Under the pieces are notes generated by a model. It had not been told where the DNA came from and ran no database searches. It was given only the letters and a program-made list of their open reading frames with translations. From Ruegeria arenilitoris (GTDB lineage Bacteria; Pseudomonadota; Alphaproteobacteria; Rhodobacterales; Rhodobacteraceae), in NCBI RefSeq assembly GCF_013030265.1, contig NZ_WPZQ01000015.1, positions 1 through 64,000 on the forward strand: a stretch of 64,000 nt of DNA, given 5' to 3'. Positions 35,237 through 44,207 of this stretch are shown here, one piece after another (the stretch's first letter is position 1; every line of letters starts with the position of its first letter). A program made the position numbers and the translations under genes.

Positions 35237-36553
35237 ATGACACAATCACGTGAGGCATTCGCCTTGATCGGGGCGGGCCCGATGGGGCTGGCTGCGGCTA
35301 AGGTTCTGAAAGAACAGGGCATCCCCTTTCAGGGGTTCGAGCTGCATTCGGATGTGGGTGGTTTGTGGGACATCGATGGCCCCAAATCGACCATGTACGA
35401 AACGGCGCATCTGATCTCATCCAAGCGGATGACCGAATTCGCCGACTTTCCAATGGAAGACGCGGTCGCTGAATACCCATCTCATCGTGCGATGCGCGAC
35501 TATTTTCGCGCCTTTGCAGACAACTATGGACTGCGCGACCACTACAAGTTCAACACCGAGGTCACCAAAGTCTCTCCTCTGGATGCACCCGGAGATGGCT
35601 GGCATGTCAGCTGGCGCGATCAGGAAGGTGAGCATGAAGCTGAATTTGCCGGAGTTCTGATCGCCAACGGCACCCTGTCCGAGCCCAACATGCCGGAATT
35701 TCCCGGCACCTTTGATGGCGAGCTGATCCACGCGTCAGAGTACCGCTACCCCAGCCAGTTCGATGGCAAACGGGTGCTGGTTGTCGGCGCAGGAAATTCG
35801 GGCTGCGACATTGCGGTGGACGCCATTCACCACGCAGAGCTTTGCGATCTGTCGATGCGACGCGGCTATTACTTTGTTCCCAAATATGTCTTCGGCAAGC
35901 CTGCTGATACGATGGGGGGCATGATCCGCCTGCCCATGTGGCTAAAACGCAAAGTCGATAGCTTGATCCTTGGCTGGTTCGTCGGCGACCCACAGAAATA
36001 CGGTTTTCCCAAACCGGACTATAAGCTCTACGAAAGTCACCCAGTGGTGAATTCTCTGGTGCTTTATCACGCAGGCCATGGTGATCTGCGCATTCAGCCC
36101 GACATCGATAAGATCGACGGCAAAACGGTCCATTTCAAAGACGGCAGCAGCGAAGATTACGACATGATCCTCGCCGCTACGGGATACAAGCTGCATTACC
36201 CCTTCATCGACCCGAAACTGCTGAACTGGCAGGGCGATGCACCTCATCTCTATCTCAACTCGATGCACCCGGAGCGCGATGACCTGTTCGTTCTGGGCAT
36301 GATCGAAGCGACCGGATTGGGCTGGCAGGGACGGCACGAGCAGGCCGAGATGGTGGCGCGCTACATAAAAGGCATTCGGAACGGCTGCCCCGTCGCTTCT
36401 GAGCTGAAAGTCAAAAAACAAGAAAACTATGAGCGCGCCACCGGAGGCATGAACTACCTCAAGCTCGCCCGCATGGCCTATTACGTCGACAAGGCGACCT
36501 ATCGCAAAGCGGTTACCGGCTGGATCGAACGGTTGAGGAAAGCCGCAACATGA
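35237..36553 (+). CDS. Flavin-containing monooxygenase
   Basis: A 438-residue FMO/Baeyer-Villiger-like enzyme. FAD site is ALIGAGPMGLAAAKVL (about 8-23), the FMO fingerprint is FPGTFDGELIHASEY (FxGxxxHxxxY), and the NADP site is VLVVGAGNSGCDIAVDA. It would insert oxygen into a soft nucleophile or a ketone using NADPH and O2. GGGGAGGG precedes ATG 35237. It overlaps the next gene by four bases, and three more genes follow in the same way. The substrate is unknown; the adjacent carrier and dehydrogenases suggest a multistep breakdown of an imported lipid-like or terpenoid molecule. Confidence 0.9.
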   Translation: MTQSREAFALIGAGPMGLAAAKVLKEQGIPFQGFELHSDVGGLWDIDGPKSTMYETAHLISSKRMTEFADFPMEDAVAEYPSHRAMRDYFRAFADNYGLRDHYKFNTEVTKVSPLDAPGDGWHVSWRDQEGEHEAEFAGVLIANGTLSEPNMPEFPGTFDGELIHASEYRYPSQFDGKRVLVVGAGNSGCDIAVDAIHHAELCDLSMRRGYYFVPKYVFGKPADTMGGMIRLPMWLKRKVDSLILGWFVGDPQKYGFPKPDYKLYESHPVVNSLVLYHAGHGDLRIQPDIDKIDGKTVHFKDGSSEDYDMILAATGYKLHYPFIDPKLLNWQGDAPHLYLNSMHPERDDLFVLGMIEATGLGWQGRHEQAEMVARYIKGIRNGCPVASELKVKKQENYERATGGMNYLKLARMAYYVDKATYRKAVTGWIERLRKAAT

Positions 36554-37452
36554 CCGGTATCGACGAGATTACGCTGAACTTCAGCCCCGCATCGTTGACG
36601 CTGTTGAACGCGATTTTGGCGATTGTGATGTTCTCGATTGCCATTGATCTCACGCCTCGGGATTTTGACCGCCTGCGTCGAGCACCAAAACCTGTTGTTG
36701 TCGGGTTGGTTTCTCAGTTTGTCGTGTTGCCCGCTTTGACCTTTGCTCTGGTCTGGCTTGTTGCACCGCGCCCGTCGATTGCACTGGGGCTGATCCTTGT
36801 TGCGGCGTGCCCTGGCGGCAATATTTCGAACTTCATCACGCATAGGGCTGGTGGGAATGCGGCCTTGTCCGTTTCAATGACCGCTTTCGCGACCGTCGGC
36901 GCGATTGTCATGACACCGTTCAACATCGCCCTTTGGGGTGGGCTGTATCCACCAACACGGGAAATCCTGCAACAAACCGAAATCGATCCGGTCCAAATCG
37001 CGATCATCGTTGGGCTGATGCTGATCCTGCCACTGGTTCTGGGCGTCACTCTGAACCAGCGCCGCCCGGACCTGACCGCGCGACTGCGGGTACCGCTGCA
37101 GTATCTTTCAATGGGCATCTTCGTGGCATTCATCGTACTCGCTCTGGCGGCCAACTGGGGGTTCTTCCTGAGCTACGCCGGAGCTGTCGCCGGGCTTGTG
37201 ATCCTTCACAATGCATTGGCTCTGGGGGGCGGTTGGGTCGTTGCCACTCTGACCCGGCTGTCCCCTTACGATCGCCGCGCCGTGACCATTGAGACGGGCA
37301 TTCAGAATTCAGGCCTCGGGCTTGTATTGATATTTGCCTTTTTCCACGGGCTGGGGGGAATGGCCGTGGTCGCAGCCTTCTGGGGAATCTGGCATGCAAT
37401 CTCGGGCTTGGCGTTGGCATCCGTGATGGCCAGAAGCGAGGCTGCGCAATGA
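36550..37452 (+). CDS. Bile acid:sodium symporter-family transporter
   Basis: A 300-residue membrane protein with about nine to ten hydrophobic helices of the BASS/SBF family (ACR3, bile-acid and organic-anion carriers). The family stretch ILVAACPGGNISNFITHRAGGNAALSVSM carries the conserved PGGxxSN motif of the sodium site, and ETGIQNSGLGLVLIFAF is the second core segment. It probably imports an organic anion, perhaps the substrate of the surrounding oxygenase and dehydrogenases. Four-base overlaps join it to both neighbours. Confidence 0.88.
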   Translation: MTGIDEITLNFSPASLTLLNAILAIVMFSIAIDLTPRDFDRLRRAPKPVVVGLVSQFVVLPALTFALVWLVAPRPSIALGLILVAACPGGNISNFITHRAGGNAALSVSMTAFATVGAIVMTPFNIALWGGLYPPTREILQQTEIDPVQIAIIVGLMLILPLVLGVTLNQRRPDLTARLRVPLQYLSMGIFVAFIVLALAANWGFFLSYAGAVAGLVILHNALALGGGWVVATLTRLSPYDRRAVTIETGIQNSGLGLVLIFAFFHGLGGMAVVAAFWGIWHAISGLALASVMARSEAAQ

Positions 37453-38381
37453 CACGTATCCTTATCACCGGCGCTGCGGGCATGGTCGGACACGCACTTC
37501 TGTCCGAGCTGAAAGACCACCAGGTTTTTGCCACCGACCTGCATCGCCCGGACTTCATGCCGGATGAAGTCACCTATCTGCGGATGGACGTCACAACGGG
37601 TGAACCCGCACGGGTCATCTCGAAGGTCAAGCCAGACGTCATCGTGCATCTGGCATCGATCGTCACCCCTCCGCCGAAAATGGGGCGCGAAACTGCATAT
37701 GCGGTCGATGTCGAGGGAACGCGCAAGGTTGTAAACGCCGCCATTGCCAATGGTGTACGACGACTGGTGATCACCTCGTCTGGTGCCGCGTATGGCTATC
37801 ATGCCGACAACCGAGTTCCGTTGCGCGAGCAGGATCCTCTGCGCGGAAACCCTGAGTTTCCCTATTCAGATCACAAGCGACAAGTCGAGGAGCTGCTGGC
37901 CGAGGCACGAAAGCTGGCCCCAGAACTCGAACAGGTTGTTCTGCGTGTCGGGACCGTATTGGGCGAAGGTACGGAAAACCAGATCACGGCATTGTTTCAC
38001 AAACCCCGGCTGCTGGCGGTGTCAGGTAGTGAAAGCCCGTTTGTCTTCATCTGGACCCGCGATTTGGCCCGCATTCTCAAACGCGCGGCAACCGTCGGAC
38101 CCGCCGGCATCTATAACGTGGCCGGAGACGGAGCGCTTGGTGTCAGCGATCTGGCGAAAGCTATGAACAAATCCGTTCTGCGCCTGCCGCCCTGGTCGCT
38201 GAAAGCGGCCCTCTCGATCGCACGTCCGCTTGGGTTGTCGCGCTATGGCCCCGAACAGGTCAGGTTTCTGCAATACCGCCCTGTCCTGGACAATACCGCT
38301 TTGAAATCCGAATTCGGCTATACGCCCGAAAAGACCAGCGCCGAAGTTTTTGATCTCTGGAAGCAGCAGGCAGGCCTATGA
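37449..38381 (+). CDS. NAD-dependent epimerase/dehydratase-family (extended SDR)
   Basis: A 310-residue extended SDR. The nucleotide motif is ILITGAAGMVGHALL (about 4-18), the acidic residue follows ATDLH, and the active site is TSSGAAYG with Y-S-D-H-K (YxxxK intact). The substrate part is of the 3-beta-hydroxysteroid dehydrogenase/UDP-sugar type, so a hydroxysteroid, terpenoid or sugar-like substrate is possible. It overlaps the transporter gene before it and the SDR after it by four bases each. Confidence 0.87.
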   Translation: MTRILITGAAGMVGHALLSELKDHQVFATDLHRPDFMPDEVTYLRMDVTTGEPARVISKVKPDVIVHLASIVTPPPKMGRETAYAVDVEGTRKVVNAAIANGVRRLVITSSGAAYGYHADNRVPLREQDPLRGNPEFPYSDHKRQVEELLAEARKLAPELEQVVLRVGTVLGEGTENQITALFHKPRLLAVSGSESPFVFIWTRDLARILKRAATVGPAGIYNVAGDGALGVSDLAKAMNKSVLRLPPWSLKAALSIARPLGLSRYGPEQVRFLQYRPVLDNTALKSEFGYTPEKTSAEVFDLWKQQAGL

Positions 38382-39136
38382 AAACAGCAGTGATATCTGG
38401 TGGAGCTGGCGGATTGGGTCAGGCCTTGTCGGCGGCGCTGCAAGCGCGCGGATGGCGCGTTGTGTTGCTTGACTTGGATGTGTCAGGCTTATCGGCAACG
38501 CCTTCACAACTGCCGATCGCGTGCGACCTGACCAAACAGGATCAACTGGCCAACGCTGTCGAAGAAACCATCGCCACGAGCGAAACGATCGATCTGGTTA
38601 TATACAACGCGGGCATCACGCAAATCTGCGGGTTCGATCAGTCTGATGATGCAAGTCACCGCAAAGTGTTCGAGATCAACTATTTCGCGGCCGTCGCCAT
38701 GGCGCGTGCGTTTCTTTCAGAAATTCGCGCATCCAAAGGTACGCATTTGGCGATCTCTTCGGTGGCGGGATTTGCACCCCTGTATCATCGTACTGCTTAT
38801 GCTGCGTCCAAACACGCGTTGGAAGGGTTCTTTAAGTCGTTGCGATCAGAAGAGAAACCGCATGGCGTTCAGGTCCATCTCGCGGCGCCTTCCTTTGTTT
38901 CGACCAATCCGGGCAACGCCGACAGGCAAGCTGATGGAACGGCACGTCCAGGATCAGCAGCGGACGGGATGGATGAAATGAGTCCCGCAAATGCAGCAGC
39001 CACCATTTTGCGAGGTCTGGACAAATCGCAGCCATCCATACCTGTCGGACGGGTCGCACAGCTTGCATGGTGGCTCAATCGCCTCTCCCCGCGCCTGTAC
39101 CAGCATTTGATGGAGCGAAACATTCGCGGGCAGTGA
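38378..39136 (+). CDS. Classical SDR oxidoreductase
   Basis: A 252-residue classical SDR with AVISGGAGGLGQALSAAL (about 4-21), the NNAG equivalent YNAGITQ, active-site Ser in AISSVAG and Y-A-A-S-K (YxxxK) intact. It ends the four-gene cassette. With the extended SDR and the monooxygenase it would oxidise or reduce alcohol and keto groups of one substrate. The 211 bases after it (39137-39347) hold no recognisable gene. Confidence 0.88.
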   Translation: MKTAVISGGAGGLGQALSAALQARGWRVVLLDLDVSGLSATPSQLPIACDLTKQDQLANAVEETIATSETIDLVIYNAGITQICGFDQSDDASHRKVFEINYFAAVAMARAFLSEIRASKGTHLAISSVAGFAPLYHRTAYAASKHALEGFFKSLRSEEKPHGVQVHLAAPSFVSTNPGNADRQADGTARPGSAADGMDEMSPANAAATILRGLDKSQPSIPVGRVAQLAWWLNRLSPRLYQHLMERNIRGQ

Positions 39137-39347
39137 GACCTTAGGGAAACTTGGCGGTGGCACAGTTCAGCCACCTGATTGACGCCAGTGCAGGCGATGA
39201 TCGCCCGAATTACCCAATTCAGAAGGATCTTGGTCGTAAAACGTGACCCGGGGTTGCCCTTTGGCCCCAGCTTTGCTTTGTCTCTGCTGAACAATCCGGC
39301 CTGCTGCAAGGCAGAGGGAGAGGCCGGACAGCGGAGAGGATCACCAA

Positions 39348-40220
39348 ATGGCAAAAGTCGCGTTCCTTGGCCTGGGCGTCATGGGTTATCCCATGGCCGG
39401 TCACCTGCAGGCAGCGGGCCACGAAGTCACTGTTTATAATCGCACTGCAGCCAAGGCCGAAGCCTGGGTTGAACAACATGGCGGTGCGATGGCTATGACA
39501 CCGGAACAAGCGGTACAGGGTGCAGAATTCGTTATGGCCTGTGTTGGAAATGACGACGATCTGCGAATGATCTGCACTGGTGAAACCGGTGCCTTTGGGG
39601 GCATGTCAAAGGGCGCAATTTTCGTCGATCACACCACAGTTTCCGCAAAAGTTACACGCGAGTTATACGATGCGGCCGCCGCGCAGGGCATCGATTTTGT
39701 CGACGCGCCAATCTCAGGTGGTCAGGCCGGGGCTGAAAACGGAGTGCTTTCGATCATGTGTGGTGGCGATCAGGCGGCTTATGACAAAGCCGAGCCAGTG
39801 ATGCAGGTCTATTCGAAAGTCTGCCGCCGTATTGGCGACAGCGGAGCGGGCCAGATGACCAAAATGTGCAATCAGATTGCCATCGCTGGTGTCGTTCAAG
39901 GTCTCAGTGAGGCTATTCATTTCGCTGAAAAAGCAGGGCTGGATGGCCGCGCAGTTGTCGAAGTCATCAGTCAGGGCGCTGCTGGCAGCTGGCAGATGGT
40001 AAACCGTCACGAGACCATGCTGGACGACCATTTCGACTATGGCTTTGCAGTGGACTGGATGCGCAAGGATCTTGGTATCTGCCTCGATGAAGCCAATGAA
40101 AACGGCGCTTCGCTACCGGTCACGGCGTTGGTCGATCAGTTTTACAAAGACGTGCAGAAACTGGGCGGCGGGCGTTGGGACACATCCTCGCTGATCAAAC
40201 GGCTGCGGGCGCTGGACTAA
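39348..40220 (+). CDS. 3-hydroxyisobutyrate dehydrogenase-family oxidoreductase
   Basis: A 290-residue beta-hydroxyacid dehydrogenase. The cofactor motif is VAFLGLGVMGYPMAGHL (about 4-20), with NRT after the second strand pointing to NADP use. The substrate loop is DAPISGGQAGAENG, and the catalytic Lys lies in GAGQMTKMCNQ. Members include 3-hydroxyisobutyrate, tartronate semialdehyde and glyoxylate/succinic semialdehyde reductases; which one applies cannot be told. It precedes the kinase/aminotransferase fusion by 15 bases on the same strand, so the two probably form an operon. Confidence 0.88.
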   Translation: MAKVAFLGLGVMGYPMAGHLQAAGHEVTVYNRTAAKAEAWVEQHGGAMAMTPEQAVQGAEFVMACVGNDDDLRMICTGETGAFGGMSKGAIFVDHTTVSAKVTRELYDAAAAQGIDFVDAPISGGQAGAENGVLSIMCGGDQAAYDKAEPVMQVYSKVCRRIGDSGAGQMTKMCNQIAIAGVVQGLSEAIHFAEKAGLDGRAVVEVISQGAAGSWQMVNRHETMLDDHFDYGFAVDWMRKDLGICLDEANENGASLPVTALVDQFYKDVQKLGGGRWDTSSLIKRLRALD

Positions 40221-40235
40221 AGGACACTCAGGCTG

Positions 40236-43200
40236 ATGAGCGATTTGACAGAATTCTGGGCAGGCGCCCTGCGCAGGCATTGGGGTCACGAAGCCAAGCT
40301 GACGCGGCTGGATGGCGAATATGACCTCAACTTTCTGGTTCAGGCAACCAATGGTCAGGACTATGTGCTAAAGGTCATGCGGGCAGATTGCGAAGCTGAG
40401 TTCGTCGATCTGCAGGTGAAAGCCCTTGAACATATCGCAGCAGAAGCGCCTGGATTACCATTTCCCAAGGTGTTTCCTGATCTGAAGGGAAATCTGCTGC
40501 CCGGCATCGAAGATGAGGCGGGCCAAACCAGACTGGTCTGGTTGCTCGAACGCCTGCCAGGGGAATGCTACGCAAAAGCGGCCCCCAAACGGGAAGAGTT
40601 GATCCTGAAACTGGGGCGTGCTCTTGGCGCCACTGACCGCGCGTTGGAACGGTTCTCGCATGACGGCCTGCATCGCTCGGATTTCAAATGGGATCTCGTT
40701 CAGGCAGGCTGGATCAATGACAAGCTGGATGCGATTGCAGATCCCGACAGACGATCTTTGCTGCAGGAAATCGCCGACGGGTTTGCTGCGATATCCGGCA
40801 AGCTGAACGAGCTGCCGAAACAAGCCATCCACAATGATGCCAACGACTACAATATCCTTGTCGAGGGCGAATTGGGACAACGGCAGAGCATCTCTGGCCT
40901 GATCGACCTAGGCGACATGTGCGCAGCGCCACGCATCTGCGATCTGGCCATCGCCGGGGCCTATATCGTTCTGGATCATCCAAAGCCCGAGCACGCTTTG
41001 ACTGCACTGGTACGTGGTTATCACGCAGCCAACAGGTTGCGACCGGAAGAAGTTGACCTGATCTGGCCCCTTCTGCGCATGCGACTGGCCGTTTCCGTCG
41101 TGAACTCGACACTGATGGCGATCGAAAACCCCGAAGATCCTTATGTAACCATCAGTCAGGCTCCGGCTTGGCGCTTTCTGGAGAACACATCGATAAATGG
41201 CGGCCTGATGCCCGCGCGCCTGCGGGCTGCTTGTGGGTTGCCGGTGACGGATGGTGCTGAACGCATCCACGCCTATCTCTCCGAACACCGTGGCCAGTTT
41301 GCCCAGATGTTCGGACAGGACCTGAGCGACACTCCAATGGGCTCACTGTCAGTTGAAAACTCAACGTGGCCACAGAACCCGTTCCACATGCCGCTGCAAG
41401 AGGCTGCGCGCGTGGGTGAAGAGTTTGGCGATGGTCTGTGGCTGGGCTATTACAGCGAGCCGCGTCTGATCTATGCCGAGCCCGGATTCCGCAAGGGACC
41501 ATGGAAAGCATCCGATCGCCGAACGGTACATCTGGCGGTGGACGTGTTCGCGCCGGCAGGCACTGTGCTACACGCGCCGATGAGTGGCCGGGTTGAAGTT
41601 GTCGAGAACCGGGACAGTCACCTCGACTATGGCGGTGTCGTGATCCTGCATCACGAAACGCCCGAAGGTGATCCGTTCTATACGCTCTACGGCCATCTGG
41701 ACCCAGAAGTCTGCGACCGTCTGAAACCCGGCGACCCTGTGGCACAAGGTGCGGCCTTTGCCCGGCTTGGGAATGCCAGCCAGAATGGCGGCTGGGCTCC
41801 GCATGTACATTTCCAGCTGGCGCTCACGACTGTTGGAATGGAAGCTGACTGGCCCGGCGTTGGCGATCCGGATGAGATGTATCTGTGGCACGCGGTTTGC
41901 CCGAACCCGGCAGCGCTGCTGAACCTGCCAGATGACAAGGTTTTCTATCACCCGACGGACAAGCAGGCGATCCTGCAGGGACGGCACGACCATTTCGGTG
42001 GAAATCTGTCGTTGACCTATGACGATCCGGTCATGCTGGTGCGTGGTTGGAAACATCATCTGTTTGATGAATGGGGCCGACCCTATCTGGACGCCTACAA
42101 TAACGTCCCACATGTGGGTCACGCTCATCCCCGAATTCAGGCGGTTGCTGCAGATCAGCTGAAGCGGATGAACTCGAACACCCGATACCTGCACCCGGCG
42201 CAAACCGCGTTTGCCGACAAGGTATTGTCAAAGCTGCCCGATCATTTCGACGTCTGCTTTTTCGTGAACTCGGGTACAGAAGCAAACGAACTGGCTCTGC
42301 GTCTGGCCCGTGCTCATACCGGCGCGAAAGGGATCGTAACGCCTGATCATGGCTATCACGGCAACACCAATGCTGCGGTGGCGATCTCGGCCTACAAGTT
42401 CAACAAGCCGGGCGGAATTGGCCAGGCCGATTGGGTCGAACTGGTGGAGGTTGCAGACGACTATCGCGGATCGTTCAAACGCGACGATCCGGAACGTGCG
42501 TCAAAATTCGCTGATCTGGTGGATCCGGCGATTGAAGCGCTTCGCGACCGGGGTCAGGGTGTTGCTGGCTTCATTGCTGAAACCTTCCCATCGGTGGGTG
42601 GTCAGATTATTCCATCCAAAGGGTATCTGCCAGCAGTCTATGAGAAAATCCGCGCTGCCGGAGGTGTCTGTATCGCCGATGAGGTTCAGACTGGCCTGGG
42701 CCGGTTGGGTGAATATTACTTCGGTTTCGAACATCAGGGGGCACTGCCGGATATCGTCGTCATGGGGAAACCCATTGGAAACGGTCACCCGCTGGGCGTT
42801 CTGGTCACGACCAAGGCAATTGCCGACAGTTTCAACAACGGGATCGAGTTCTTTTCGACCTTTGGCGGTTCAACCCTGTCCTGCCGTATCGGCAAAGAGG
42901 TTCTGGATATTGTTGATGACGAGGGCCTGCAGGACAACGCAAGCGCGATGGGTGCACGCCTGATGGCCGGTCTACGCCAAATCGAAACCGAGTACGGCTG
43001 TGTTGGCGATGTGCGGGGCATGGGGCTGTTTCTGGGTGTTGAACTCATCAATCCCGATGGTTCTGAAGGCACAGAGATCTGTAAATACGTCAAGAACCGG
43101 ATGCGCGATCATCGCATTCTCATCGGCAGCGAGGGACCAAAGGACAACATCCTGAAAATCAGGCCACCATTGACCATCGAAGCCGAAGACGTTGACATGA

Positions 43201-43301
43201 TCCTTTGGGCCATGCGCGATGTTCTGAGCGAGGTTGGGGCGTTCGAACCCACCCCGGCCTGCGATCATGATCACCATCACGCAGGATGTGGATGCTGCTA
43301 A
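40236..43301 (+). CDS. Kinase/M23 peptidase/class III aminotransferase fusion
   Basis: A 1021-residue three-part protein. Residues 1-330 are an APH-type kinase (H199-N-D201 to N206, and D224 in LIDLGD). Residues about 390-545 are an M23/LytM metallopeptidase fold with H432-x3-D436 and H523-V-H525. Residues about 580-1005 are a class III PLP enzyme with K845 in MGKPIGNGHPLG. Kinase plus PLP lyase fits the hydroxylysine-kinase and phospholyase pair (phosphorylate an amino alcohol, then eliminate phosphate and ammonia); fused forms of this kind are known. The last residues, CDHDHHHAGCGCC, are an unusual metal-binding-like tail. The role of the M23 part is unclear. A terminator follows. Confidence 0.88.
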   Translation: MSDLTEFWAGALRRHWGHEAKLTRLDGEYDLNFLVQATNGQDYVLKVMRADCEAEFVDLQVKALEHIAAEAPGLPFPKVFPDLKGNLLPGIEDEAGQTRLVWLLERLPGECYAKAAPKREELILKLGRALGATDRALERFSHDGLHRSDFKWDLVQAGWINDKLDAIADPDRRSLLQEIADGFAAISGKLNELPKQAIHNDANDYNILVEGELGQRQSISGLIDLGDMCAAPRICDLAIAGAYIVLDHPKPEHALTALVRGYHAANRLRPEEVDLIWPLLRMRLAVSVVNSTLMAIENPEDPYVTISQAPAWRFLENTSINGGLMPARLRAACGLPVTDGAERIHAYLSEHRGQFAQMFGQDLSDTPMGSLSVENSTWPQNPFHMPLQEAARVGEEFGDGLWLGYYSEPRLIYAEPGFRKGPWKASDRRTVHLAVDVFAPAGTVLHAPMSGRVEVVENRDSHLDYGGVVILHHETPEGDPFYTLYGHLDPEVCDRLKPGDPVAQGAAFARLGNASQNGGWAPHVHFQLALTTVGMEADWPGVGDPDEMYLWHAVCPNPAALLNLPDDKVFYHPTDKQAILQGRHDHFGGNLSLTYDDPVMLVRGWKHHLFDEWGRPYLDAYNNVPHVGHAHPRIQAVAADQLKRMNSNTRYLHPAQTAFADKVLSKLPDHFDVCFFVNSGTEANELALRLARAHTGAKGIVTPDHGYHGNTNAAVAISAYKFNKPGGIGQADWVELVEVADDYRGSFKRDDPERASKFADLVDPAIEALRDRGQGVAGFIAETFPSVGGQIIPSKGYLPAVYEKIRAAGGVCIADEVQTGLGRLGEYYFGFEHQGALPDIVVMGKPIGNGHPLGVLVTTKAIADSFNNGIEFFSTFGGSTLSCRIGKEVLDIVDDEGLQDNASAMGARLMAGLRQIETEYGCVGDVRGMGLFLGVELINPDGSEGTEICKYVKNRMRDHRILIGSEGPKDNILKIRPPLTIEAEDVDMILWAMRDVLSEVGAFEPTPACDHDHHHAGCGCC

Positions 43302-43305
43302 AACG

Positions 43306-43333
43306 AAACCCCGGCTCTTGTGGGCCGGGGTTT
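43306..43333. terminator. Terminator after the fusion gene
   Basis: A 10-bp stem AAACCCCGGC / GCCGGGGTTT (43306-43315, 43324-43333) with an 8-base loop, followed by T. It sits 5 bases after the fusion stop and 13 bases before the convergent stop of the Cys-rich protein gene. The minus-strand side is also T-rich, so it can act for both. Confidence 0.8.
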
Positions 43334-43346
43334 TGCGATCTTCCTG

Positions 43347-43823
43347 TCAGTGCAATACGGTCGAGGGGGTTTTGTGCCCGGTTGTTGGCAGCGGTATCGC
43401 GGTTGTCATTCGACGCAATGCAAGCCCAAGTTCTTCGGAAAGCGATGCCAATGCCGGAGCGAAATCCGGGCGTACGATAAGCGAGGCCATCATCATGGCA
43501 TCCTCGCGCGCACCTTCCGAGGCGGCTGCGATCATCTGGGCAAAGCAGTTCTCGTCAGCACCCAGACACGCACAACCAAGCCCATGACGTACCAGCGGGC
43601 GGCGTCCGTGATGGGCGCACAGCGAGCACAAACGATCAAGTGTCAGCATTGCTGCACGTCCCTGATCCGCGCCCAGCGCGATATCGAAATCGCTGGCCGC
43701 ATCTGCCCGCCCGTCGACCCCTTCGCTCCACAGTCGCAGATACATGACTGCACCTGCCTCCAATGGGCTCAGGTCGGATAGCCGCCCGACGGCAGCTCCG
43801 CCGCGTGAGTTTGGAGCGCTCAT
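43347..43823 (-). CDS. Cys/His-rich protein coupled to hemP
   Basis: A 158-residue protein I do not recognise by name. A compact region holds C66-x2-C69, H71, H72, H80, C84, C86 and C93, spaced like a metal or iron-sulfur or haem site (LCSLCAHHGRRPLVRHGLGC). The rest is mainly helical and Ala-rich, with no signal peptide or membrane segment. Its start overlaps the hemP stop by four bases, so the two are translationally coupled. It may bind iron, zinc or haem in the cytosol; this is inference. Confidence 0.6.
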   Translation of the reverse strand: MSAPNSRGGAAVGRLSDLSPLEAGAVMYLRLWSEGVDGRADAASDFDIALGADQGRAAMLTLDRLCSLCAHHGRRPLVRHGLGCACLGADENCFAQMIAAASEGAREDAMMMASLIVRPDFAPALASLSEELGLALRRMTTAIPLPTTGHKTPSTVLH

Positions 43824-43987
43824 TTTGTCAGGATCAGTTTACCAGCACGGGTGATGCGCAGAGTGTAAAGCTGGTCGCCCAACTCGATATGGGCCAGGTT
43901 GCCACCTTTAGTCAGATCCTCGGCCTTGTGGGAAGGAAGCATAGAAACCGCATAGGATTGGCTGGGGTTCGGGTTCTGCGCGTTCAT
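43820..43987 (-). CDS. hemP: Hemin uptake protein HemP
   Basis: A 55-residue protein matching the small HemP/HmuP family. The diagnostic C-terminus is LYTLRITRAGKLILTK (about 40-55). ATG 43987 has GGAGATG upstream and is chosen over an in-frame start at 44035. HemP proteins act as DNA-binding activators or accessory factors of haem-uptake genes under iron limitation. A palindrome lies about 100 bases upstream. No haem receptor gene is adjacent, but a TonB-ExbBD operon lies 4 kb away. Confidence 0.88.
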   Translation of the reverse strand: MNAQNPNPSQSYAVSMLPSHKAEDLTKGGNLAHIELGDQLYTLRITRAGKLILTK

Positions 43988-44082
43988 CGGGACATCTCCA
44001 GGGCTGTTCAGGCGAAACGCCTTATCTGTTCGCATTCACTGATCTGGCTGACCCTGGATTGGGTTGGCTGTTGTTTCACCTC

Positions 44083-44095
44083 TTAATCTGATTAA
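44083..44095. promoter_or_regulatory. Palindrome upstream of hemP
   Basis: A 13-bp palindrome TTAATCTGATTAA between the divergent hemP and gph genes, within an AT-rich block. It may be an iron-responsive operator (Irr, RirA or Fur type), but it does not match any of those consensus sequences fully by eye. Confidence 0.4.
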
Positions 44096-44207
44096 AATAG
44101 TAAGGTATGTCAAGGCCTGGATTTTGCTTGCGCAGAAACTTGTAATTTGCGCCTGTAGTTTGAATGAGTTACGCCTTGTTAAACAGGCGACAGAGGCGTG
44201 CAAATAG

